From the NCBI RefSeq assembly GCF_000577815.1, contig NZ_CBYM010000033.1:1-39899 (forward strand): a DNA stretch of 39,899 nt, given 5' to 3'. Source of the DNA: Clostridium saudiense (GTDB taxonomy: Bacteria; Bacillota; Clostridia; Clostridiales; Clostridiaceae). The notes beneath the pieces are model-generated. The model searched no databases, had not been told where the DNA came from, and saw only the letters and a program-made list of their open reading frames with translations. Position 1 is the stretch's first letter. Every line of letters starts with the position of its first letter. The position numbers and the translations under genes are program-made. Shown here piece after piece: positions 24,870-33,116 of this stretch.

Positions 24870-25622
24870 ATGATAGATATACATTCACATATAATAAATG
24901 AGATTGATGATGGTTCAAAAAGTATAGAAATGACAATTACAATGTTAAAAAAAGCAGAGATATCAGGAACTAAATCAATAGTAGCAACACCTCATTTTAT
25001 GAGAGGAAGATTTGATGTTGAGTATTCTGAAGTTTTAAAAAGAGTAGAAGAATTAAAGAAAGTTGCAGCAGACAATAATATAGATATAAATATATATGCG
25101 GGACAAGAAGTATATTACAGTAGCAATCTTATGGAGTACTTTAATGACAAGTGTATTGGAACAATTAATGGGTCAAGATATATGCTTATTGAACTACCAA
25201 TGCTTGAGTTTAATTTAGATGAAGTTATCGATACTATTTATGAGCTTCAAATAAGAAAAATAGTGCCAATAATTGCTCATCCAGAAAGGTACAAGCAATT
25301 TATTAAAAAACCTTCAATGATTAATGCGCTTATAAAAGAAGGAATGCTATTCCAGTTAAATGCGGGAAGTATTGCGGGGAATTTTGGTAAAGATGTTAAG
25401 AAAACAGCTCAAAAGTTCTTAGAACATAATGTTTATAGCTTTATTGGATCTGATGCGCATAGAGAGAGAGGAAGAGATACAGATATGAGCGAAGCTCTTA
25501 AACTTTTAGAAAAATCTCAAAAAAGAGCCTTCATTAGCAATGCAAGTGCTATGCTTGATGATGAAGAAGTAGCTTTTAATGGAACTGCTGTAAAGGAAAA
25601 GAAGTTCTTAGGGCTTTTTTAA
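24870..25622 (+). CDS. cpsB: CpsB/YwqE-type tyrosine-protein phosphatase (PHP family)
   Basis: This 250-residue metal-dependent phosphatase of the PHP superfamily dephosphorylates the CpsD/EpsB tyrosine kinase and so regulates capsule polymerisation. Metal-binding motifs are visible: MIDIHSHIINEIDDG at the N-terminus, VATPHF, EVYY (after AGQ), IIAHPERY, and SDAHRERG near the end. GAGAGGGG precedes ATG 24870. It opens the polysaccharide locus but is separated from the wzz genes by about 1.3 kb that contain a terminator and an opposing sigma-factor gene, so it is probably transcribed separately. Confidence 0.93.
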   Translation: MIDIHSHIINEIDDGSKSIEMTITMLKKAEISGTKSIVATPHFMRGRFDVEYSEVLKRVEELKKVAADNNIDINIYAGQEVYYSSNLMEYFNDKCIGTINGSRYMLIELPMLEFNLDEVIDTIYELQIRKIVPIIAHPERYKQFIKKPSMINALIKEGMLFQLNAGSIAGNFGKDVKKTAQKFLEHNVYSFIGSDAHRERGRDTDMSEALKLLEKSQKRAFISNASAMLDDEEVAFNGTAVKEKKFLGLF

Positions 25623-25845
25623 AGGTGCATATTTTTTAAATTATATGAGTTCAATTTCAATGTATTTAAGTTAAATAATAAAATTGCATAGCTTTTAATA
25701 TATAAATTAATAAAAACAAAATTTTAGAAAGTAATGTAAGACTTATATAATAAGAGTAATATAAAACCTATATATAATAGTAATATAGTTTAATAATAAA
25801 ATTTAATGATAATATACTTTAAGAGTTATATAAATTATTAATATG
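25623..25845. other. AT-rich intergenic sequence after cpsB
   Basis: This stretch between cpsB and the terminator at 25846 contains many short near-repeats such as aataatat and tatataat, but no coding frame or recognised signal. Confidence 0.4.
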
Positions 25846-25906
25846 AAAAAATATCTACATTTATAATAGATAAAAATATCTATATATAATGTAGATATTT
25901 TTTATT
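25846..25906. terminator. Bidirectional terminator between cpsB and the sigma-factor gene
   Basis: A perfect 15-bp stem (25846-25860 with 25889-25903) has A-rich left and T-rich right ends, so it works in both directions. Its right arm and flank (25889-25910) recur almost exactly at 27951-27973, where they mark the breakpoint of the wzz duplication. Confidence 0.75.
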
Positions 25907-25949
25907 TAAGAATAACTTTATTTAGAAAAGGTTTTCTTAAATGATAATT

Positions 25950-26552
25950 TTATTTACTAAGTTTAATTTTTAGTTTTGATAATAATGCTATTAATTCTCT
26001 TCTTTTCTTATGGTAATTTAAATTATTTGTAATGCAATATTTATAAAGGTTTGAACTTTCAGTAAGGTAAGCTTCTTTTATAAGGGTATACTCCTCTAGA
26101 GTTAGTGATTTAAGTAGATTTTTTAGATCAACATGTTGCATAGTTTTAATTATGTCATTTTCTAAATTATAATCATCAGGTAATAATGATTGGATATCTG
26201 TGTCTTCATCAACTGAAATATTAAGGCTTGATTCACTTTGGTATTTGATATTAGCGCGAGCTAAATTTCTATAAGTATTTTTAATTGAATTAATTATATA
26301 ACAATCAATAAAGTCTTCGCCATGAGATATATCATATTTTTCTATTGCTTTAATTACTGCTATTGTTCCTATTTGAATTAGGTCTTCCTTATCATAATTT
26401 TTTAATATATAAGATATTGAGTATTTTATTATAAGTGGTTTATATTTATTAATTAAAAAAAGTATAGAATCGGAATCTTTATTTTTGGCATTTAAAATTA
26501 TATCAAGTAGTCTTTTTGAGTTAAGTTTAATTTCGTTATTATAATTATTCAA
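25950..26552 (-). CDS. TcdR/UviA-like alternative sigma factor
   Basis: This 200-residue protein resembles sigma-70 group V factors (TcdR, BotR, TetR, UviA), which drive toxin or bacteriocin genes in clostridia. Region 2 is clear: ILFLINKYKPLIIKYSISYI, then YDKEDLIQIGTIAVIKAIEKYD and YIINSIKNTYRNLARANIKY. A C-terminal region 4 is shorter and less typical (LKSLTLEEYTLIKEAYL, KKRRELIALLSKLK). TTG 26552 follows GGGGTGA. Immediately upstream are two LexA boxes and a TATAAT, implying SOS induction, as known for uviA. No uviB, bacteriocin or toxin gene is next to it. Its position inside the capsule locus, on the opposite strand, raises the possibility that it controls surface polysaccharide or a distant target. 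Confidence 0.75.
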   Translation of the reverse strand: MNNYNNEIKLNSKRLLDIILNAKNKDSDSILFLINKYKPLIIKYSISYILKNYDKEDLIQIGTIAVIKAIEKYDISHGEDFIDCYIINSIKNTYRNLARANIKYQSESSLNISVDEDTDIQSLLPDDYNLENDIIKTMQHVDLKNLLKSLTLEEYTLIKEAYLTESSNLYKYCITNNLNYHKKRRELIALLSKLKIKLSK

Positions 26553-26583
26553 AAAGTATCACCCCATTTTTTATTCAGTTTTA

Positions 26584-26610
26584 GAACAATTGTTCTAAGA
26601 ACTTATGTTC
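26584..26610 (-). promoter_or_regulatory. Two tandem LexA (SOS) boxes upstream of the sigma-factor gene
   Basis: GAAC-AATT-GTTC at 26584-26595, within the perfect palindrome ttagaacaattgttctaa (26581-26598), is followed by GAAC-TTAT-GTTC at 26599-26610. Both fit the Gram-positive LexA core GAAC-N4-GTTC. The centres are 15 bp apart. They lie 32-58 bases before the sigma-factor start and directly abut its -10, so LexA binding would block transcription. Confidence 0.75.
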
Positions 26611-26616
26611 ATTATA
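26611..26616 (-). promoter_or_regulatory. -10 element of the sigma-factor gene
   Basis: The minus strand reads TATAAT, a perfect -10, immediately upstream of the second LexA box. No good -35 lies 17 bases further upstream. Initiation would fall inside the LexA boxes. Confidence 0.5.
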
Positions 26617-26926
26617 CTACATAATTTCCAGTATTTATAGAAAAAGTTTATGTGGAATATCTACAAAATAATATAGATGTTTCTAAATTGTTAAAATTGA
26701 AAAAAACTTTACTGCAAATTACGACAAGCTTTGGAAAATTTATTAAATGTAAAAATAATTAAAAAGCAGTATCTTAAATAAGAAGCAAGAAAAAAGTTAA
26801 TATAAGTAAAAAAAGATAATTACAGAAAAAAGTAATTCTAAAATATTGCAAAAAAAGTCAAAAATACGTTTACATTTTTGAGGCTAATTGCATTTAGCAT
26901 TGATTTTTCAATATTAAATTTTATGC

Positions 26927-26932
26927 TATAAT
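26927..26932 (+). promoter_or_regulatory. Extended -10 promoter of the wzz operon, copy A
   Basis: The sequence TGCTATAAT is an extended -10 (TGnTATAAT), 50 bases before the wzz1 start. A TTGATT lies 21 bases upstream, too far for a normal -35. The same layout, TGATATAAT with TTGACT 21 bases upstream, recurs in copy B (28293-28325). Confidence 0.5.
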
Positions 26933-26981
26933 TTCAATTGCCAGAAGAATAATAAGATAATTTTGAAAAATAGGGGGATAA

Positions 26982-27674
26982 ATGATAAATATTGCGGAAT
27001 ATTTGGGAGAGATAAAAAAGAATTGGAAAATAATAATTATGGCTGTATTAAGCTTCGTATTAATTAGTGGTTTATATACAACTTTTTTTATGAAACAGGA
27101 ATACGAAGCAAATGTAAAAGTATTTATTGGTAAACAAAAATTCCAAAGTACTACAGAAAATTATAATAATGAAGAAATAAGTTTATATCAAAGATTAATT
27201 ACTACCTATTCTGAAGTTATAAAAAGTAAGAAGCTTATTAATAAATCAATAAATGATTCCAACGTTAATAATTTAAGTAATAAAGATGAGAAAATAACTT
27301 ATGATTCAGTTATTAGTAATTTTACTGTTAATCCAATTACTAATACTCAAATTATAGAAGTAAAATATAAAAGTTTAAATCCTCAGAAAAGCTATGATTT
27401 GCTTTATTCTACTACTGAAAACTTAATTGCTTATTCTAAGGAATTATATCCAACTGTTAATATCAAGGTTTTAGAGCAAGTGCATGTTAATCATGGCAAT
27501 TTGCTTAGTAAAAAGCTTATGATTGTTGGACTTGCATTAATTTTAGGATTAATGGCAGGTGTAGGTGGAGTATTAGGGTTTATGTATTTAGATAATACTT
27601 TTAAAAGCAAGAAATCTATTGAAGAACAAATGGGAATTCCTGTCCTTGGAGTTATTCCTAATGTTGAATTTTAG
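26982..27674 (+). CDS. Wzz/CpsC-like chain-length regulator 1
   Basis: This 230-residue membrane protein has the CpsC/YveK layout: an N-terminal helix (about 16-36), an extracytoplasmic domain with KVFIGKQKF and NPITNTQIIEVKYKS, a second helix (about 176-200) and a tail ending in GIPVLGVIPNVEF. It partners a cytoplasmic tyrosine kinase to set polymer length. The Pro-rich motif before the second helix, present in its paralogue at 28730, is lost (reads VHVNHGNLLSKKL). AGGGGG precedes ATG 26982. About half of its residues match the paralogue, so the two arose by an older duplication. Confidence 0.82.
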   Translation: MINIAEYLGEIKKNWKIIIMAVLSFVLISGLYTTFFMKQEYEANVKVFIGKQKFQSTTENYNNEEISLYQRLITTYSEVIKSKKLINKSINDSNVNNLSNKDEKITYDSVISNFTVNPITNTQIIEVKYKSLNPQKSYDLLYSTTENLIAYSKELYPTVNIKVLEQVHVNHGNLLSKKLMIVGLALILGLMAGVGGVLGFMYLDNTFKSKKSIEEQMGIPVLGVIPNVEF

Positions 27675-27744
27675 AGAAAAATTAAAGTTTAGGATCTAGT
27701 ATTCTAAATTTAAAACTATTTTAACTTAATATTATTACAATTGT

Positions 27745-27812
27745 GTGACAACTCAAATCGTAGCATAAATTATTGATGAAATTATATCTTTTAACTTTAT
27801 ATTGATTGTCAC
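27745..27812 (+). promoter_or_regulatory. Leader hairpin upstream of the truncated wzz2 copy A
   Basis: gtgacaa (27745-27751) pairs with ttgtcac (27806-27812); the right arm lies close before the ribosome binding site AAGGAG. An equivalent pair precedes intact wzz2 (28639-28706), so the element was duplicated with the gene. Confidence 0.4.
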
Positions 27813-27834
27813 GAGGATAAGGAGTGTAAATTAA

Positions 27835-27972
27835 ATGAATGAAATGGAAGAACAAGTAATTAGTCTGTCGGAAATTTTCGAAGCATTAAAAAAACGTTGG
27901 ATAATGATTGTAGCAATTACTTTAACAGCTACTATAATATCAGGAGTTAAATGTAGATATTTTTTTATTTAA
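27835..27972 (+). pseudogene. 5' fragment of wzz2 (copy A), truncated at a duplication breakpoint
   Basis: The first 38 or so codons (MNEMEEQVISLSEIFEALKK onward, to TATIISG) are nearly identical to intact wzz2 at 28730. The match ends abruptly and the frame runs into sequence copied from the terminator at 25889-25910, stopping at TAA 27970. The ribosome binding site is intact, so a 45-residue peptide with one membrane helix could still be made, but it lacks the rest of the Wzz domain. Confidence 0.8.
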
Positions 27973-28292
27973 GGGGGAGAGCATATATTCTAAAAAAAAT
28001 TATGTTTATTAAATTATATAATTTCCAATAGTTATAGGAAGAATTAAATAGAATATCTATGAAAGAATTTATATACAACTAATTTATTGAAAAAATTAAA
28101 AATTTAATGCGAAATATAATAATATTAAAATTTTTTTGTGGGAAATATGGAAATGATAATGATGTAATAAAAATGATTAGCATGAAAAAAGTTAATAATA
28201 TTTAAAAAAGGATAGATTAGGAATGAAAAATTCAATATATTACACAAAAAAGAAAGTTATATGTTTTCAAATTTGTCGAATATAAGAGAAAA

Positions 28293-28325
28293 TTGACTTT
28301 AAAATGTCGAATTTTATGATATAAT
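28293..28325 (+). promoter_or_regulatory. Duplicated promoter, copy B
   Basis: TTGACT (28293-28298) and extended -10 TGATATAAT (28317-28325) mirror the layout in front of wzz1. It lies 50 bases before the wzz1 fossil and could give extra transcription of intact wzz2, cpsD and the downstream genes. Confidence 0.4.
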
Positions 28326-28374
28326 TTCAATTGAATAAAGAATATTAAGATAAATTTAATAAACAGGGAGATAA

Positions 28375-28570
28375 ATGGTAAATATTACAGAATATTTAGA
28401 AGAGATGAAAAAGAATTGGAAAACAATAATTACGGTTGTAATAAGCTTCATATTACTTAGTGTTTTTTTCATTAAACAACAATACGAAGCAGGTGTAAAA
28501 GTATTTAAAAGCACTTGAAGAGCAAAGTGGAATTCATGGTGTTGGAGTTATTCCTGAGATTGAATTTTAG
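28375..28570 (+). pseudogene. Internally deleted wzz1 fossil (copy B)
   Basis: Starting at ATG 28375 behind AGGGAGA, the frame encodes MVNITEYLEEMKKNWKTIIT and a membrane segment closely matching wzz1, then stops at TGA 28516 after KVFKST. From about 28510 to TAG 28568 the sequence matches the 3' end of wzz1, the C-terminal codons for LGVIPN-like residues, in another frame. About 500 bases of the gene interior are missing; the junction lies at a short shared tttaaaagca. Confidence 0.8.
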
Positions 28571-28638
28571 AAAAAAATTAAATGAGGGATTTTGTATCAT
28601 AAATTTAAAATTATTTTAATTTATAAGATTATAATTTT

Positions 28639-28706
28639 GTGACAACTAAAGTATCATCACAAATTATTGATGAAACTATATATTTTGATTTTATATTGGT
28701 TGTCAT
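28639..28706 (+). promoter_or_regulatory. Leader hairpin upstream of intact wzz2
   Basis: tgacaac (28640-28646) pairs with gttgtca (28699-28705), with a G-U pair outside. The right arm ends 7 bases before the ribosome binding site of wzz2. Pairing is kept relative to copy A despite base changes, suggesting a structural leader. Confidence 0.4.
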
Positions 28707-28729
28707 GATGATAAGGAGTGAAAATTTTA

Positions 28730-29419
28730 ATGAATGAAATGGAAGAACAAGTAATCAGTATTTCAGAAATTTTTGAGGCAATAAAAAAGCGTTGGATAAT
28801 AATTGTAGCAATCACTTTAACAGCTACTATAATATCAGGAATTATAAGTTTCTTTGTAATTGATCCGGTTTATGAAGCAAGTACCAAGGTATTTGTAGGT
28901 AAGGAAGAAAATGATAATGCAGCTTATAACAGTAGTGAAATCAATATGTATCAACAATTACTACAAACTTATGCTCAAGCCATAAAAACAAAAGATTTAG
29001 TTAATAGAGCAATTAGTGGATTGAAATATGACGGATTAGAAGCTCGTAATGTAGTAGAATCTTTGACTGTAAATCCAATATCAAATACTCAAATTCTTCA
29101 AATTAAGTATCAAAGTAAAGATCCAAATGAAGCTAAGGATGTATTAAAAAGTGTAACAGATGAATTTATAGTAACTGCAAAGGAACTTGTTCCTAATGGT
29201 AATGTAAGAATTATTGAAGAAGTTGAATTGCCACAAAATCCAGTAAGCCCAAATAAAAAAATGAATATAGCAATAGCATTTTTATTAGGGCTTATGGTAA
29301 GTGTAGGTTTAGTTTTCTTATTAGAATATTTAGATAACACATATAAAAATAAAGATCAACTTGAAAAGGAATTAGGTATACCAGTGCTTGGAGCTATTCC
29401 AGATATTGAAAGTATATAG
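28730..29419 (+). CDS. cpsC: Wzz/CpsC-like chain-length regulator 2 (kinase activator)
   Basis: This 229-residue protein is the canonical partner of the following CpsD kinase. ATG 28730 is preferred over GTG 28718, which lies within the AAGGAGTG binding site. It has an N-terminal membrane helix (IIVAITLTATIISGIISFFV), an extracytoplasmic domain with TKVFVGKEEND and NPISNTQILQIKYQS, a Pro motif before the second helix (VELPQNPVSPNKK) and a cytoplasmic tail ending LGIPVLGAIPDIESI. In this family the tail activates the BY-kinase, and the Pro-rich motif with helix 2 is important for chain-length control. The cpsD ribosome binding site overlaps its stop codon. Confidence 0.9.
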   Translation: MNEMEEQVISISEIFEAIKKRWIIIVAITLTATIISGIISFFVIDPVYEASTKVFVGKEENDNAAYNSSEINMYQQLLQTYAQAIKTKDLVNRAISGLKYDGLEARNVVESLTVNPISNTQILQIKYQSKDPNEAKDVLKSVTDEFIVTAKELVPNGNVRIIEEVELPQNPVSPNKKMNIAIAFLLGLMVSVGLVFLLEYLDNTYKNKDQLEKELGIPVLGAIPDIESI

Positions 29420-29431
29420 GAGGTAAGATGA

Positions 29432-30085
29432 ATGTTTATAGTTGAAAAAAGTCCAAAGTCTGTAGCAGCAGAAGCTTATAGAAGCTTAAAAACTAATATT
29501 CAATATTCTTCTTTTGATAAAGAGTATAAAACTATAGTAATAACTAGTTCTAATCCAGGAGAAGGTAAATCTACTACTGCAGGAAATTTAGCATTGACTT
29601 TAGCTGAAGGAGAAGCAAAAGTTTTATTAGTAGATTGCGATATGAGAAAGCCTTCTATGCATAAGAATTTTAGAATTACTAATACATACGGTATTTCAAA
29701 TATATTACTTCAAAAACAAAAAGTTATGGATGTAGCACATTGTTATAATAAAAATCTTAGTATTATAACAGCTGGAAAGGTACCACCAAACCCAGCAGAA
29801 ATGTTAGCTTCAAAGGCAATGACTGCATTTTTAAAGGAAATGAAAGAGCATTTTGATTATATTGTTTTAGATACACCACCAGTGCAAGCTGTTGCTGATG
29901 CGCAAATATTATCAACAAAGGTAGATGGTACTTTAGTTGTAGTTAGAGCTGGTGTTACTAAAAAGGATGAAGTACAAAATACAGTTAATACTTTAAAGAA
30001 AGTTAATGCAGATATTATTGGAACTATTCTACATGCTGTAGATAACACTAGAAATAAGTATCAATACTACTACGGAAATGAATAA
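29432..30085 (+). CDS. cpsD: CpsD-type bacterial tyrosine kinase (BY-kinase)
   Basis: This 217-residue cytoplasmic kinase pairs with CpsC-type membrane proteins. It has Walker A SSNPGEGKST (Lys46), Walker A' LLVDCDMRKPS and Walker B YIVLDTPP. The C-terminal Tyr cluster, YQYYYGNE, is the autophosphorylation site that CpsB dephosphorylates. Cycles of phosphorylation control polymer assembly. AGGAGG overlaps the stop of wzz2, with 12 bases between the genes, so the two are coupled. It is normal length and no key residue is missing. Confidence 0.94.
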   Translation: MFIVEKSPKSVAAEAYRSLKTNIQYSSFDKEYKTIVITSSNPGEGKSTTAGNLALTLAEGEAKVLLVDCDMRKPSMHKNFRITNTYGISNILLQKQKVMDVAHCYNKNLSIITAGKVPPNPAEMLASKAMTAFLKEMKEHFDYIVLDTPPVQAVADAQILSTKVDGTLVVVRAGVTKKDEVQNTVNTLKKVNADIIGTILHAVDNTRNKYQYYYGNE

Positions 30086-30144
30086 TACTTTACAAATGAT
30101 AATATTTTAGGGGTTTATATTATATAAAGAAGTGGGGGACATGC

Positions 30145-30795
30145 ATGAAAGGGATTAGAGTTGAGTTTGATAATATAGATGAAAATAGAAAAAGAATTTA
30201 TGAAATTTCTAAAAGGGCAATCGATATCATAGGAGCAGGAAGTGGATTACTTTTATTAAGTCCAGTTATTGCAATAGTAGCATGTGCTGTTAAGTTTACT
30301 TCTAAAGGACCTGTATTTTTCTCTCAAAAAAGAGTTGGTAAAAATGGTGAATTATTTGATATGTACAAGTTTAGGTCCATGGTTGTAAATGCTGAAGAGC
30401 TTAAGGAAAAACTAGCTCATCAAAATGAAATGTCTGGACCTATGTTTAAGATGAAAGATGATCCTAGAGTAACTAAGGTTGGGAAGTTTATTAGAAAAAC
30501 ATCACTTGATGAACTTCCTCAGCTTTGGAATGTTCTTAAGGGTGATATGAGTTTGGTAGGACCAAGGCCAAGCTTACCTAAGGAAGTGGCTCAATTTGAA
30601 AAGTGGATGTATAAGAGATTGAGTGTAAAGCCAGGACTTACTTGTTTTTGGCAAGTTAGTGGAAGGAATAATATCGACTTTGAAGATTGGATGAAGCTTG
30701 ATATTAAATATGTTGATGAGAGAAATATTTGGATTGATATTAAGCTTATATTTAAGACGGTACTTGTGTTGTTTGGAGATAAGAATGCATCATAG
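30145..30795 (+). CDS. Initiating sugar-phosphate transferase (polyprenyl-phosphate glycosylphosphotransferase)
   Basis: This 216-residue protein corresponds to the catalytic domain of WbaP/CpsE-type enzymes, which transfer a hexose-1-phosphate to undecaprenyl phosphate and start repeat-unit synthesis. After a short polar leader, a membrane helix (IIGAGSGLLLLSPVIAIVAC) is followed by KGPVFFSQKRVGKNGELFDM, YKFRSM, a DDPRVTKVGKFIRKTSLDEL segment, QLWNVLKGDMSLVGPRP and KPGLTCFWQVSGRN, all diagnostic. It lacks the four extra N-terminal helices of full-length WbaP, as is normal for short-form enzymes. The sugar cannot be inferred safely. GGGGGAC precedes ATG 30145. Confidence 0.94.
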   Translation: MKGIRVEFDNIDENRKRIYEISKRAIDIIGAGSGLLLLSPVIAIVACAVKFTSKGPVFFSQKRVGKNGELFDMYKFRSMVVNAEELKEKLAHQNEMSGPMFKMKDDPRVTKVGKFIRKTSLDELPQLWNVLKGDMSLVGPRPSLPKEVAQFEKWMYKRLSVKPGLTCFWQVSGRNNIDFEDWMKLDIKYVDERNIWIDIKLIFKTVLVLFGDKNAS

Positions 30796-30846
30796 CAAAT
30801 AATAATTAGATATTATTTACTAATATAGGTAAGAGAAGGTGAAGTG

Positions 30847-31875
30847 ATGGGAAAAAATATATATGAAGATGAAATGTATATAGTTTATGCAAGTGATGAT
30901 AATTTTTCGGATATAATGGGAGTATCTATTTTATCACTTTTTGAAAATAACAAGGATGAGAATATTAACATATATATATTAGATAGTAACATATCGAAAG
31001 ATAATAAGGATAAAATAGAAAGCATATGTGTTAATTATAGTAAGAAGTTACCAATGTGGATTCAAGCAAAAAATATTAATGATGTTCTTGGAATTAATGT
31101 TGAAATGGATAGAGGATCATTAAGTCAATACGCAAGGTTATTTATTGGGGATTTATTAGATAAGGATATAAAGAGAGTATTATATCTTGATTGTGATACA
31201 ATTATTGAAAAATCAATTAAAGATTTATGGAATATTGATTTAGAAGGAAATACAATAGCTGCACTTAAGGATGCATTTAGCAGTAGATATAGGGCTAATA
31301 TAAGGTTAAAGCCTAATGATATAATGTTTAATTCAGGTGTAATGCTTATAGATATGTTAAAGTGGAAAGAAAACCGTATAGAAGATAGATTGCTAAAATT
31401 AATAAAAAAAAATAATGGAATTATACAACAGGGAGATCAAGGTGCGCTTAATTCTATTTTAAGCAAGCAAACATTATGTATTAATCCTAAATATAATGCA
31501 GTAACGATTTTTTTTGATTTTACTTATGAAAATATGTTGATATATAGGAAGCCACCAAACTTTTATTCAAAAGAAGAGATTAAGAAAGCTATTGAAGATC
31601 CAGTAATAATTCATTATACTACAAGTTTTATAAGTAGAAGGCCATGGGTGGAGGGGTGTAATCATAAATATAAAGATAGATATTTATATTATAAAAATAA
31701 GAGTCCGTGGAGTAATGAACCGTTTAGGCAGTATAAGGCAGGTGTTATAAAGAGATTATTTATTAAAATTTTTAACATTATGCCATATTACTTTTCTATA
31801 AGATTTGCATCAATACTTCAAGTTTATATAAGGCCAATAGTTAATAGAGTGAAATTGAAAAGATTAACAGTATAA
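30847..31875 (+). CDS. GT8 family glycosyltransferase
   Basis: This 342-residue enzyme resembles LgtC/RfaJ-like GT8 retaining glucosyl- or galactosyltransferases. The N-terminus IVYASDDNFSDIMGVSILSL binds the nucleotide sugar; Asp115-Cys-Asp117 (VLYLDCDTII) is the metal-binding DXD motif; FNSGVMLIDM, QQGDQGALN and IIHYTTS are further family motifs. A basic C-terminal tail after residue 300 may associate with the membrane. ATG 30847, after AGAAGGTGA, is preferred to GTG 30844. It probably adds a hexose to the lipid-linked repeat unit. Confidence 0.9.
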   Translation: MGKNIYEDEMYIVYASDDNFSDIMGVSILSLFENNKDENINIYILDSNISKDNKDKIESICVNYSKKLPMWIQAKNINDVLGINVEMDRGSLSQYARLFIGDLLDKDIKRVLYLDCDTIIEKSIKDLWNIDLEGNTIAALKDAFSSRYRANIRLKPNDIMFNSGVMLIDMLKWKENRIEDRLLKLIKKNNGIIQQGDQGALNSILSKQTLCINPKYNAVTIFFDFTYENMLIYRKPPNFYSKEEIKKAIEDPVIIHYTTSFISRRPWVEGCNHKYKDRYLYYKNKSPWSNEPFRQYKAGVIKRLFIKIFNIMPYYFSIRFASILQVYIRPIVNRVKLKRLTV

Positions 31876-31958
31876 TATATAAGAAAGGGTAATAGTTTTA
31901 TATAGGTTAATCATAAATTATTAAGTGAATTTTCGCTCATAAAATTAGGAGGAGAACT

Positions 31959-33086
31959 GTGAAAAAAATAAAGGTATTACATGTTGTATGTAGATTGGAG
32001 TATGGTGGAGTAGAATCTATAATATTAAATTATACTAAGCATATGAACAAAGATAAATTTGAATTTCATATTTTGACTCAGGATAAAAATGCACAAGGAT
32101 GCATAGAGTTATTTGAAAAATATGGTTTTATAGTTCATATTATATCACATAAGAGAGATAGTATATTAAAGAATGTATTAGAGACATTAAAAGTTATGAA
32201 GAAAGGTAGATTTGATATTGTACATTCTCATATGACATTAACCAATTTTTATACATTAGCAATTGCAAAGTTTTTTGGAACAAAAATTACAATTTCTCAT
32301 TCACATAATTCATTTATAGTGAAAAGTAAAATTAAAGGTTTAGTATATGAGATATTAAAAAAGTTAAATCAAATTTGTGCAACAGATTATTTTAGCTGTG
32401 GTATAGAAGCTGGAAAGTTTCTTTTTGGTGAAAAAAATTTTAATAGTGGAAAAGTGCTGCTTATGAACAATGCTATTGATTTGAATAAATTTTCTTATAA
32501 TGAAGAGATAAGAAATAAAGTGAGACAAAAATATGGAATAAGAGGAAAGTTTTGCGTGGGACACGTGGGAAGGTTTATGAATCAAAAAAATCATAATTAC
32601 TTAATTGATATATTTGAAGAGATAAAAAGAAAAAATTCTAATTCAATTCTTTTACTTATTGGTACTGGGGAGCTGCTTGATGATATAAAAGAAAAAATAT
32701 CTAAAAAAGGTTTAAATGAAAGTGTAATTATTATTCCTGGAACAAATAATGTAAATGAATTTTATCAAGCAATGGATGTGTTCGTGCTACCTTCTTTATG
32801 GGAGGGGTTTCCGGTAGTTGGTGTAGAGGCACAAGCATCAGGATTAAAATGCTTTTTATCAAATAATATTGATAGAAGTATTAAAATAGTTGATAATATT
32901 GAGTTGTTAAATATTGATGAAAATGTTGAAAAATGGGCAGATATAATCATTAAAAATGACATTTATTATAATAGAAATAAGGCTATGGATACATTAATTA
33001 ATAATGGATATGATATCAAAACTGAATCTAAAAAGATAGAAGATTATTATATTACACGTTATAAACTAGAGTACTATACAAAATAA
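31959..33086 (+). CDS. GT4 family glycosyltransferase (EpsF-like)
   Basis: This 375-residue GT-B fold enzyme starts at GTG 31959, behind GGAGGA. The N-terminal acceptor domain begins VLHVVCRLEYGGVESIILNY and includes VHSHMTLTNFY; the C-terminal donor domain includes VGHVGRFMNQKNHNYLIDIF, LLIGTGEL and VLPSLWEGFPVVGVEAQASG, with the EX7E motif. These motifs are typical of the retaining GT4 family in exopolysaccharide loci. It extends the repeat unit; the sugar is not predictable from the sequence alone. Confidence 0.92.
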   Translation: MKKIKVLHVVCRLEYGGVESIILNYTKHMNKDKFEFHILTQDKNAQGCIELFEKYGFIVHIISHKRDSILKNVLETLKVMKKGRFDIVHSHMTLTNFYTLAIAKFFGTKITISHSHNSFIVKSKIKGLVYEILKKLNQICATDYFSCGIEAGKFLFGEKNFNSGKVLLMNNAIDLNKFSYNEEIRNKVRQKYGIRGKFCVGHVGRFMNQKNHNYLIDIFEEIKRKNSNSILLLIGTGELLDDIKEKISKKGLNESVIIIPGTNNVNEFYQAMDVFVLPSLWEGFPVVGVEAQASGLKCFLSNNIDRSIKIVDNIELLNIDENVEKWADIIIKNDIYYNRNKAMDTLINNGYDIKTESKKIEDYYITRYKLEYYTK

Positions 33087-33116
33087 ATATATTACAGGAA
33101 AGAAAAGGTAGTTTAT

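Noticed and set aside
26869..26874. TTTACA upstream of wzz1 as a TcdR/UviA-type -35
   Set aside because: The hexamer fits, but no suitable -10 follows at proper spacing and the duplicated copy B does not keep it.
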